Source: Gammaproteobacteria bacterium
GTDB taxonomy: Bacteria; Pseudomonadota; Gammaproteobacteria; Chromatiales; Chromatiaceae
Reading direction: 5' to 3'
DNA: 6,380 bases
Assembly: GCA_019136395.1 (NCBI GenBank)
Contig: JAGVUH010000041.1
Coordinates: 1 to 6,380 of the forward strand
Each line of letters starts with the position of its first letter. Position 1 is the stretch's first letter. Position numbers and translations under genes: made by a program. Below, one piece after another: positions 1-5,751 of this stretch. Below the pieces are notes generated by a model that saw nothing but the letters and a program-made list of their open reading frames with translations, was not told where the DNA came from and did not search any database.

Positions 1-103
1 CGGGATAGGCGCTTGCTCCAGCTCGGATAGGGGGTTTAAAGGCCAGGAGGCACGGCGGCGACCACGGGGCTCGCATTGATAACGGAGCCTGGGACGGCTA
101 GTT

Positions 104-109
104 TATACT
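104..109 (+). promoter_or_regulatory. Possible -10 element upstream of the ABC exporter genes
   Basis: TATACT lies in one of the few AT-rich patches of the leader, about 200 bases before the exporter start. The nearest -35-like hexamer, TTGATA at 76-81, is 22 bases upstream, which is too far for a standard sigma-70 promoter. No good hexamer sits at 16-18 bases. This is a weak candidate based on one motif and local composition. Confidence 0.2.
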
Positions 110-220
110 CCTATCCGCTCGGTTTCCGGTCGGCCCTGGGAGGATTGCGGGGTCTCTCAGGCGGGGGGTCTCGACCCCTAGGGTGCCCTTGTCAAGCCTG
201 CGGGAACGTTTCCCCCGCCT

Positions 221-244
221 CCCCGCCAGACGCCCCCGACCCGG
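221..244 (+). repeat. Intergenic repeat, copy A
   Basis: This copy begins CCCCGCCAGACGCC and ends GACCCGG. It matches 1941-1962 at about 20 of 22 bases, 2066-2090 with one inserted base and few changes, and the reverse complement of 1989-2012. It lies 64 bases upstream of the exporter start and outside any supported gene. Four similar copies in two intergenic spaces suggest a dispersed, REP-like extragenic repeat, although the family is not recognised. Confidence 0.55.
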
Positions 245-307
245 AAATACCGATTGATCGCTCCATGCTGTTGTCAGGCCCATTCCAGCCAGGGACCCCA
301 ATCTTTC

Positions 308-1177
308 ATGCCCGCCCTTAGCGTCCGCCAACTCCGCAAGACTTATCGCAACGGCTTCGAGGCCCTCAAGGGGGTGGACCTGAGCGTCGAGGAGGGCGAC
401 TTCTTCGCCCTGCTGGGCCCCAATGGCGCCGGCAAGTCGACCCTGATCGGCATCCTCCGGGAACCTGAGGCGGTCAAGGCCTGCCTCGGCCTGGTGCCCC
501 AGGAGTTCAACTTCAACATCTTCCTGCCGGTCATCGAGGTGGTCCTGAACCAGGCCGGCTACTATGGCATCCCCCGTCCGGAGGCGCGGGAGCGGGCGGA
601 ATACTACCTGCGCAAGCTGGAGCTCTGGGACCGGCGCGATACCGAGATGCGCCAGCTCTCCGGTGGCCTCAAACGCCGGCTGATGATCGCCCGGGGGTTG
701 ATCCACGGCCCCCGCCTGCTGATCCTCGACGAGCCCACCGCCGGCGTCGACATCGAGATCCGGCGCTCCATGTGGGACTTTCTGCGCGAACTCAACGAGC
801 TGGGCACCACCATCATCCTCACCACCCACTACCTGGAAGAGGCGGAAAACCTCTGCCGCCACATCGCCATCATCAACCGGGGCCGGGTCGCCGAGCGGGA
901 GGGCATGACCACCCTGCTCGGGCGCCTGGAGGCGGAAACCTTCGTCCTCAACCTCAAGCATCCCCTGAGCGAGGCCCCGGACCTGGTTAGCTTTCCCTGC
1001 CTGCTGCTGGACGACCTGAGCCTGGAGGTGGAGATCTCCCGGGGCCAGAGCGTCAACGGCCTGTTCGCCGCCCTCTCCCGCCGGGGCATCGAGGTCGCCA
1101 GCCTGCGCAACAAGCAGAACCGCCTGGAACGACTCTTTCTCGACACCCTCGAACGGCGCGGCGAGGAGGCGGCATGA
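308..1177 (+). CDS. yadG: ABC exporter ATP-binding protein, YadG type, with an internal in-frame deletion
   Basis: This is the nucleotide-binding subunit of an ABC-2 type exporter; it would hydrolyse ATP at the inner membrane together with the downstream permease. The substrate is unknown. Visible motifs are Walker A GPNGAGKS (residues 37-44, K43), Q-loop Q65 in GLVPQEFNF, signature LSGG (117-120), Walker B LLILDEP with D141 and E142, and the switch histidine H174 in LTTHYLEEAE. The C-terminal 100 residues match the YadG tail. As recalled, YadG is about 308 residues and this ORF has 289. The shortfall lies between IGIL (ending at L50) and REPEAVKA, where about 19 residues carrying the conserved strand and turn before the Q-loop are absent. 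Only 22 residues separate K43 from Q65, against about 40 normally. The start at 308 fits the family N-terminus (LSVRQLRKTY), with only a weak AGGGA at 291-295. The stop overlaps the permease start (ATGA). Activity is doubtful if the deletion is real. Confidence 0.88.
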   Translation: MPALSVRQLRKTYRNGFEALKGVDLSVEEGDFFALLGPNGAGKSTLIGILREPEAVKACLGLVPQEFNFNIFLPVIEVVLNQAGYYGIPRPEARERAEYYLRKLELWDRRDTEMRQLSGGLKRRLMIARGLIHGPRLLILDEPTAGVDIEIRRSMWDFLRELNELGTTIILTTHYLEEAENLCRHIAIINRGRVAEREGMTTLLGRLEAETFVLNLKHPLSEAPDLVSFPCLLLDDLSLEVEISRGQSVNGLFAALSRRGIEVASLRNKQNRLERLFLDTLERRGEEAA

Positions 1178-1930
1178 GCCCCGCTCCCCGCTTCCAGGCT
1201 GGCCGGGACCCAGCCCCTCCGGGGGGACCCCGCCCCGCACCCGGCCCCCACCCGGTCATGGGCCGCTGGGCCCGTTACCGGGTCGCCTTCCTGACCATCC
1301 TGAAGAAGGAAATCCTGCGCTTCAGTCGCATCTGGATCCAGACCCTGCTGCCGTCGGTCATCACCACCACCCTGTACTTCGTCATCTTCGGCCGCCTCAT
1401 CGGCGAGCGCATCGGGCCCATGGGCGGTTTCGCCTACCTGACTGCTGGTGGCTCCGGTGCCCAACTGGGTGATCCTCGCCGGCTACGTGGCCGGTGGCGT
1501 GGCGCGGGGCCTGGCGGTGGGCCTGGCGGTGACCCTGGTCGCCGTGGTCTTCACCGACCTCCAGATCCACAGCCTGCTCACCAGCCTGACGGTCTTCACC
1601 CTGACCGCGATCCTCTTCGCCCTCGGCGGCTTCATCAACGCCGTCTATGCCAACAGCTTCGACGACATCTCCATCATCCCCACCTTCGTCCTCACCCCCC
1701 TCACCTACCTGGGGGGCGTCTTCTACTCCATCGACCTGCTGCCGGAATTCTGGCGCTGGCTCTCCCAGGCCAATCCGGTGCTCTACATGGTGAATGCCTT
1801 CCGCTACGGCTTTCTGGGGGTGAGCGACATCGACCTGGGGCTGGCGCTGGCCATCATCCTCGGCTTCATCGTCGCCCTGACCCTCTACAGCCTGCGCCTC
1901 CTGGACCGCGGGGTCGGGATCAAGACCTGA
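1174..1930 (+). pseudogene. yadH: ABC-2 type permease, YadH type, frameshifted by an internal deletion
   Basis: This is the membrane subunit partner of the upstream ATPase. Frame one runs from ATG 1174 through KKEILRFSRIW and the first membrane segment (about 1345-1405) to MGGFAYL, ending at 1440. The family sequence then resumes in the next frame at 1442 with LLVAPVPNWVILAGY and ends at TGA 1928-1930. It carries four more hydrophobic segments and the ABC-2 hallmark TPLTYLGGVFYSI. Against E. coli YadH (about 256 residues) about 35 residues are missing, including membrane segment 2. Restoring 104 bases would give 258 residues from ATG 1258 and repair the frame. ATG 1174 has GAGGAGG at 1163-1169 and overlaps the ATPase stop, but adds a 28-residue Pro-rich extension. 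ATG 1258 matches the usual family N-terminus but has no Shine-Dalgarno. Without repair, frame one reads unrelated sequence to 2148. Either a pseudogene or an assembly error. Confidence 0.85.
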
Positions 1931-1940
1931 GCGGGCCGCC

Positions 1941-1962
1941 CCCCGCCAGAGGCCCCCGAACC
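1941..1962 (+). repeat. Intergenic repeat, copy B
   Basis: It begins CCCCGCCAGAGGCC and ends CGAACC, differing from copy A at two positions. It starts 10 bases after the permease stop. Bases 1940-1950 are perfectly complementary to 2002-2012 (11 pairs), followed by one mismatch and four more pairs, so copies B and D can form a hairpin in the transcript. Confidence 0.5.
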
Positions 1963-1972
1963 AAGGCAAGCA

Positions 1973-1999
1973 GGGAGGGAGGGTCGGAGGGTCGGAGGG
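1973..1999 (+). repeat. G-run array with potential to form a G-quadruplex, including a GGGTCGGA tandem repeat
   Basis: Five GGG tracts occur at 1973-1975, 1977-1979, 1981-1983, 1989-1991 and 1997-1999, separated by A, A, TCGGA and TCGGA. This satisfies the usual intramolecular G-quadruplex pattern with short loops on the coding strand. The unit GGGTCGGA occurs twice in tandem (1981-1988 and 1989-1996). The array sits 43 bases after the permease stop and runs into repeat copy D. Folding itself is inferred. Confidence 0.5.
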
Positions 2000-2012
2000 C
2001 GTCTGGCGGGGG
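1989..2012 (-). repeat. Intergenic repeat, copy D (inverted)
   Basis: On the minus strand this reads CCCCGCCAGACGCC followed by CTCCGACCC, the same unit as copies A, B and C but inverted. Bases 1989-2012 pair with 2065-2088: 15 pairs (one G-T wobble), a two-base internal mismatch, then 7 pairs. The same G-rich arm can instead pair with copy B or with the C-run at 2041-2045. Confidence 0.55.
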
Positions 2013-2045
2013 TGTCAACCGCATGTATGCGGTTGGCAAGCCCCC
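2008..2045. other. Palindromic hairpin between the exporter pair and mrcB
   Basis: The core is a perfect inverted repeat, CAACCGCAT at 2016-2024 and ATGCGGTTG at 2027-2035. It extends outward by T-G, G-C and T-A pairs (2013-2015 with 2036-2038) and, after a two-base bulge, by GGGGG (2008-2012) against CCCCC (2041-2045). No T-run follows, so it is not a standard intrinsic terminator. It could be a transcription-end or processing hairpin, a protein-binding palindrome, or the core of the repeat element around it. Confidence 0.55.
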
Positions 2046-2065
2046 AAGCACGGATTCACGGCGAC

Positions 2066-2090
2066 CCCCGCTAGACGCCACCCGACCCGG
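2066..2090 (+). repeat. Intergenic repeat, copy C
   Basis: It begins CCCCGCTAGACGCC and ends CCCGACCCGG. The last bases extend the match to copy A at 242-244. Together with copy D it closes a roughly 100-base structure (1989-2088) that encloses the palindromic hairpin. Confidence 0.55.
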
Positions 2091-2100
2091 CCCAGGCCCA

Positions 2101-2192
2101 GGGGGATTCACGCTGGGTTATACACTGAGCATCATTTTAAAGCAGTAGAAGAGTTGCCGCCCCAAGCCCCCCATGGGACTATAAGTCATTTT
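2101..2192 (+). promoter_or_regulatory. Probable mrcB promoter region (AT-rich)
   Basis: This is the only clearly AT-rich stretch near mrcB. Candidate -10 elements are TATACA at 2119-2124 and TATAAG at 2180-2185. The second has TTGCCG (2154-2159) upstream, but with a 20-base spacer. Neither gives a textbook sigma-70 promoter, so the region is called by composition and position, and the exact start is not assigned. Confidence 0.3.
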
Positions 2193-2240
2193 TCGGCCAG
2201 GTAGCCGCCAGGTTGCCCGTCCGCCTGACATTCCAGATCC

Positions 2241-2262
2241 CGGCGAACGATCGCCGTGAGGA
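2241..2262 (+). promoter_or_regulatory. mrcB ribosome binding site next to a small hairpin
   Basis: GTGAGGA at 2256-2262 lies 9 bases before the TTG at 2272 and decides that start. Immediately upstream, CGGCGA (2241-2246) and TCGCCG (2251-2256) form a perfect 6-base-pair stem with an ACGA loop, touching the first base of the Shine-Dalgarno. The stem could modulate ribosome access; this is inference. Confidence 0.45.
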
Positions 2263-2271
2263 TTCAGCCAG

Positions 2272-4710
2272 TTGAGCCGGCCTTATCAAGACCAGGACGA
2301 GGAGGACTACCCCCCCGAGGAGGGGAAACCGCGCCAGCGCCGTGGCTGGGTGTGGCGTGCCCTGCGATTCCTGGGCGGAACGATCATTTTGGCCGGACTG
2401 GCGGGCCTGGTGGCCCTGGTCCTGTATGCCATCCCCCTCGATCGCACCGTGCGGGAGAAGTTCGAGGGCAAGCGCTGGGCCCTGCCCGCGCGAGTCTACG
2501 CCCGCCCCCTGGAACTCTACACCGGCTCCCCCCTGGACCCCGCGGAACTGGTGGCGGAACTCAAGCGGCTGGACTACCGGCCGGTGGCCCAGCCCCTCCG
2601 CCCCGGGACCTATGAACGCGAGGATGGCCACTTCCTCATCCGCACCCGCGCCTTCCAGTTCTGGGACGGGACCGAGCCCGAGCGCTTCATTGATCTCCAG
2701 ATCAGCGACGGCCAGATCGCCAGTCTCACCGACGCCAGCGGCGGCGAGGACCCGGCCCTGGTGCGCCTCGACCCGGTGCTCATCGACAGCATCTACCCCA
2801 GTCACAACGAGGACCGCGTCCTGGTGCGCGCCATGGATCTGCCGCTCCTGCTGGTCGATACCCTCAAGGCGGTGGAAGACCGATCCTTCGGCTCGCATTT
2901 TGGCGTGGACCCTCAGGCGATCCTCCGGGCCTCCATCAAGAATTTCCAGGCCGGGGCAGTGGTGGAGGGTGGCAGCACCCTGACCCAGCAACTGGTGAAG
3001 AACTTCTACCTCTCGGACGAACGTAGCCTGGAACGGAAGCTCAACGAGGCCCTGATGGCCATCCTCCTGGAGTGGCGCTATCCCAAGGACGATATCCTGG
3101 AGGCCTACGCCAACGAGATTTATCTGGGCCAGGACGGCAGCCGCGCCATCCATGGCTTCGGCCTCGCCAGTCGTTTCTACTTCAATCGCGACCTGAGCGA
3201 ACTGGGCATCCCCGAGACCGCCCTGCTCATCGCCCTGATCAAGGGCCCCTCCTACTATGACCCGCGCCGCAACCCGGAACGGGCCCTCGAGCGCCGCAAC
3301 CTGGTTATCGACATCATGGCCGACCAGGGTGTGATCGAGCTGGCCCAGGCCGACAGCGCCAAGGCGGCGCCCCTCGGCGTCGGCGAGAAGGGTGGCCGGC
3401 CGGCGGGTACCTATCCGGCCTTCACCGACCTGGTGCGCCGCCAGCTCAAGCGGGACTACCGGGAGGAGGACCTGCGCTCAGAGGGCCTGATCATCTTCAC
3501 CACCCTCTCCCCCACCATCCAGGGCATCGTCGAGCAGTCGATTCGCGACCGCCTGCCCGATCTGGAAAAGCTGCGCAAATTCAAACCCGGCACCCTGGAA
3601 GGGGCCGCGGTGGTGGTCTCGGCGGCCCAAGGCGAGGTCCTGGCCCTGGCGGGAGGGCGCGAGGCGGGCTACGCCGGCTTCAACCGGGCCCTGGAGGCCA
3701 TCAGGCCCATCGGCTCCCTGGTCAAGCCGATGATCTTCATCGAGGCCCTGAACGAGCCTAAGAAATACAACATCGCCACTCCCTTGCGGGATCAGGGCGT
3801 CAGCCTGAACGCGGGTGATGGCAAGCGCTGGGAGCCCAAGAATTACGATGGTAAGACCCATGGCTCGGTGCCCCTCTACCTGGCCCTGGCCAAGTCCTAC
3901 AACCTGGCGACGGTGAACCTGGGCATGGAACTGGGGCTGGATCGCGTCGCCCGCCGTTTCCAGGAGCTGGGCGTGCAGCGGGATTTCGACAAGGTGCCGG
4001 CCATGCTGCTGGGCTCCATCTCCCTGTCCCCGGTGGAGGTGGCGCAGGTCTACCAGTCCATCGCCGCGGGTGGCTTCCGCGCCCCCCTGCGGGCCATCCG
4101 CGAGGTCCTCAACACCCAGGGCGAGCCCCTGAACCGCTATCCCCTGGCCGTGGAGCCGGCCTCCAGTCCCCAGGCCGCCTATCTCCTCACCTGGGCCATG
4201 CGGGAGGTCATCCAGCAGGGTACCGCCACCTGGCTCAAGGAGCGCCTGCCCAAGGAGCTCACCGTCGCGGGCAAGACCGGTACCACCAACGAACTCCGCG
4301 ACAGTTGGTTCGCCGGCTTCAGCGGCGACAAGGTGATCGTCGCCTGGGTGGGGCGGGACGACAACCAGCCCACCGGGCTGACGGGGGGCACGGGGGCCCT
4401 GCGCGTCTGGGGTGATATCATGGCCAACCTCGACACCCAGCCCCTGCCGGACTATCCACCGGACGGCGTCGAGATGGTCACCGTCGATCGCTACAACGGC
4501 CGCCGCGCCCCCAAGGGTTGCGGCCGGGCCCTGACCATGCCCTTCGACGACGATGCCCTGCCCACCGGCACCTCCGATTGTGGCGCCGCCCCGCCCCCGG
4601 AACCGGCCACCGAGGAGGCCGCCACCGCGGCCCCGCCCCCACCCAAGGAAGAGAAGAAAGCCAGCGAAGGTGGCATCGGGAGCTTCCTGCGAGATTTTCT
4701 AGGTAACTGA
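2272..4710 (+). CDS. mrcB: Penicillin-binding protein 1B, bifunctional peptidoglycan glycosyltransferase/transpeptidase
   Basis: This class A PBP polymerises lipid II into glycan strands and cross-links the peptides on the periplasmic face of the inner membrane. The 812 residues align end to end with E. coli PBP1b. In order: a charged cytoplasmic tail; a transmembrane helix (about 30-54); a UB2H domain (about 72-160), the docking site for the activator in the E. coli enzyme; and the GT51 domain with catalytic E202 in AVEDRSF, then GGSTLTQQLVKN and NEIYLGQ. The transpeptidase follows with S482 and K485 in GSLVKP, S542-Y-N544 and K668-T-G670. The C-terminus is Pro/Ala/Glu-rich and ends GIGSFLRDFLGN, like the E. 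coli tail. TTG 2272 is chosen because it has a well-spaced GTGAGGA and an appropriate N-terminus. All key residues are present and nothing is missing, unlike the flanking genes. The stop overlaps the next start, implying translational coupling. Confidence 0.96.
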   Translation: MSRPYQDQDEEDYPPEEGKPRQRRGWVWRALRFLGGTIILAGLAGLVALVLYAIPLDRTVREKFEGKRWALPARVYARPLELYTGSPLDPAELVAELKRLDYRPVAQPLRPGTYEREDGHFLIRTRAFQFWDGTEPERFIDLQISDGQIASLTDASGGEDPALVRLDPVLIDSIYPSHNEDRVLVRAMDLPLLLVDTLKAVEDRSFGSHFGVDPQAILRASIKNFQAGAVVEGGSTLTQQLVKNFYLSDERSLERKLNEALMAILLEWRYPKDDILEAYANEIYLGQDGSRAIHGFGLASRFYFNRDLSELGIPETALLIALIKGPSYYDPRRNPERALERRNLVIDIMADQGVIELAQADSAKAAPLGVGEKGGRPAGTYPAFTDLVRRQLKRDYREEDLRSEGLIIFTTLSPTIQGIVEQSIRDRLPDLEKLRKFKPGTLEGAAVVVSAAQGEVLALAGGREAGYAGFNRALEAIRPIGSLVKPMIFIEALNEPKKYNIATPLRDQGVSLNAGDGKRWEPKNYDGKTHGSVPLYLALAKSYNLATVNLGMELGLDRVARRFQELGVQRDFDKVPAMLLGSISLSPVEVAQVYQSIAAGGFRAPLRAIREVLNTQGEPLNRYPLAVEPASSPQAAYLLTWAMREVIQQGTATWLKERLPKELTVAGKTGTTNELRDSWFAGFSGDKVIVAWVGRDDNQPTGLTGGTGALRVWGDIMANLDTQPLPDYPPDGVEMVTVDRYNGRRAPKGCGRALTMPFDDDALPTGTSDCGAAPPPEPATEEAATAAPPPPKEEKKASEGGIGSFLRDFLGN

Positions 4711-5708
4711 TGAACAAAGCCCTGATCCTTCTCCTTGCCCTCGGGTTGCTGGCCGGTTGCGCCGGCAAGCCGCGCCAGGGCGGTCCAGCCCCGGTCGAAA
4801 ACGCCCTGAATCCCAAGGTGAAGACCGCCCCGCCCCCCCAGGCACCGGCGGTGGACGTCTATGCCTACCGGGCCCCGAACACGGCCCCGCCCCCGGCCCC
4901 CGCCCCCGAGGCGGCCGAATACGCTCCGGCGCCCCTGACCCCGCCCGTGGCGGAAGGTCCAGGCAGCCCCGGCGGCCGCGGCCCCGCGACCTTGCCTCCC
5001 GACACCGATCCGGGTCTGGCCTCCGCCATTACCTGGACGCCGCCCGCCAGTCCGGCCAGTGCCCCGCGGACCACCCCCGCCCCGGCCTCCACCTCCGTTC
5101 CTGCCCCTACCTCTGGTCCGGCAACGACGCGGACCCAAACTCAGGCCCAGTCGCAGCCTCAGGCCCAGACGTCCGCTTCCCCGTCCACGGCCAATCCACC
5201 TCCCGCCCGGTCCGGCACCCCCAGCGCGGCTCAGTCAACCACGGCGGCCGCGGGTTCAGGCCCGGGACCCACCACGGGGACCAGCGCCCCGACCACCCTC
5301 GCCTCCCTGGCACCCCCCGCGGCGCCCAAGCCGCCGCCCCCGCCCCCCGTGGTCAGGTACACGGCCCCCCCGCCGCCGGCGCCAGAATTACCCGCGGCGG
5401 CCGCCTCCCTGGCCGCCCAGGCGGAGAAGCAACGCCAGCAGGGTGATTATGTCGCCGCCGCCGCGACCCTGGAGCGCGCCATCCGCATCCAACCCCGGGA
5501 GGCCTATCTCTGGAACCGCCTGGCCCGGGTCCGCCTCGACCAGAAGAATTATACCCAGGCCAGCTCCCTGGCCCAGAAGTCCAATGCCTTGTCCAAGGAC
5601 CAGGCCCAGATCAAGGAAGACAACTGGGGCATGATCGCCGCCACCCGCCGCGCCACGGGCGACACCAAGGGCGCCGAGGACGCGGAGGCCAAGGCCGGCA
5701 GCCGGTGA
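4710..5708 (+). CDS. lpoP: TPR-containing outer-membrane lipoprotein, probable LpoP-type activator of PBP1b
   Basis: The signal peptide MNKALILLLALGLLAGC has lipobox LAGC with C17 as the lipidated residue. The next residues, A-G, contain no Asp retention signal, so outer-membrane sorting is expected. Residues from about 24 to 227 form a low-complexity tether rich in Pro, Ala, Thr, Ser and Gln. Residues from about 228 to 332 are helical TPR-like repeats (QRQQGDYVAAAATLERAIRIQP, then WNRLARVRLDQKNYTQASSLAQKS). In Pseudomonas a TPR lipoprotein encoded beside the PBP1b gene, LpoP, activates that synthase in place of the enterobacterial LpoB. The same partner gene, order and architecture support that role here. 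The ATG overlaps the mrcB stop (TGATG) and has AGGT at 4701-4704 as a Shine-Dalgarno inside mrcB, so the two should be made together. The tether length and unbiased reading of the TPR count are uncertain; the activator role is inferred. Confidence 0.82.
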   Translation: MNKALILLLALGLLAGCAGKPRQGGPAPVENALNPKVKTAPPPQAPAVDVYAYRAPNTAPPPAPAPEAAEYAPAPLTPPVAEGPGSPGGRGPATLPPDTDPGLASAITWTPPASPASAPRTTPAPASTSVPAPTSGPATTRTQTQAQSQPQAQTSASPSTANPPPARSGTPSAAQSTTAAAGSGPGPTTGTSAPTTLASLAPPAAPKPPPPPPVVRYTAPPPPAPELPAAAASLAAQAEKQRQQGDYVAAAATLERAIRIQPREAYLWNRLARVRLDQKNYTQASSLAQKSNALSKDQAQIKEDNWGMIAATRRATGDTKGAEDAEAKAGSR

Positions 5709-5751
5709 GGGGTGGTGCTGGCTCCGGCCTGGGTTGCCTGGCGGCGCGGCC

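Larger units (their letters stand above)
1..307. other. Leader region upstream of the ABC exporter, no supported gene
   Basis: No reading frame here has convincing coding character. The plus frame entering at base 2 stops at 77-79 and uses codons unlike the neighbours, so it could at most be the tail of an upstream gene. The stretch holds a -10-like TATACT at 104-109 (listed separately), a small inverted repeat GGGGTC/GACCCC at 165-170 and 173-178, and one copy of the intergenic repeat at 221-244. No tRNA, rRNA or recognisable riboswitch was seen. Confidence 0.5.
1931..2271. other. Intergenic region between the exporter pair and mrcB
   Basis: This 341-base gap has no supported gene. Its first half (1941-2090) is strongly structured, with repeat copies B, D and C, a G-run array and a palindromic hairpin. 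Its second half (about 2101-2200) is AT-rich compared with everything around it and probably holds the mrcB promoter, followed by an untranslated leader with a small hairpin against the ribosome binding site. No U-tract terminator follows the permease gene. Confidence 0.6.

Noticed and set aside
1..76. Possible minus-strand gene start (ATG at 76) running off the left edge
   Set aside because: Only 25 residues are visible, with no Shine-Dalgarno and no recognisable motif. It cannot be supported.
190..195. Perfect minus-strand TTGACA -35 hexamer
   Set aside because: No -10-like hexamer lies 16-18 bases downstream on that strand, and no supported divergent gene follows.
254..307. Upstream extension of the ATPase to ATT 254
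   Set aside because: ATT is a very rare start, and the extra 18 residues do not match the family. ATG 308 gives the expected N-terminus.
98..1240. Long open frame on the minus strand opposite the ATPase gene
   Set aside because: It lies opposite a clearly homologous ABC ATPase and has low-complexity composition without any family motif. Long antisense frames are common in GC-rich genes.
2008..2045. Intrinsic terminator after the permease
   Set aside because: The hairpin is strong, but no T-run follows it, so Rho-independent termination is not supported.
1930..2100. CRISPR array in the repeat-rich gap
   Set aside because: The repeats are diverged, in both orientations and unevenly spaced. 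There are no regular spacers and no cas genes.
1441..2148. Continuation of the permease first frame to a stop at 2148
   Set aside because: After 1440 it reads Pro/Arg/Gly-rich sequence unrelated to the family and runs through the structured intergenic region. The real permease sequence is in the next frame.
5734..5751. Helicase start at TTG 5734
   Set aside because: It is in frame, but it has no better ribosome binding site than ATG 5752 and adds six residues unlike the family N-terminus.
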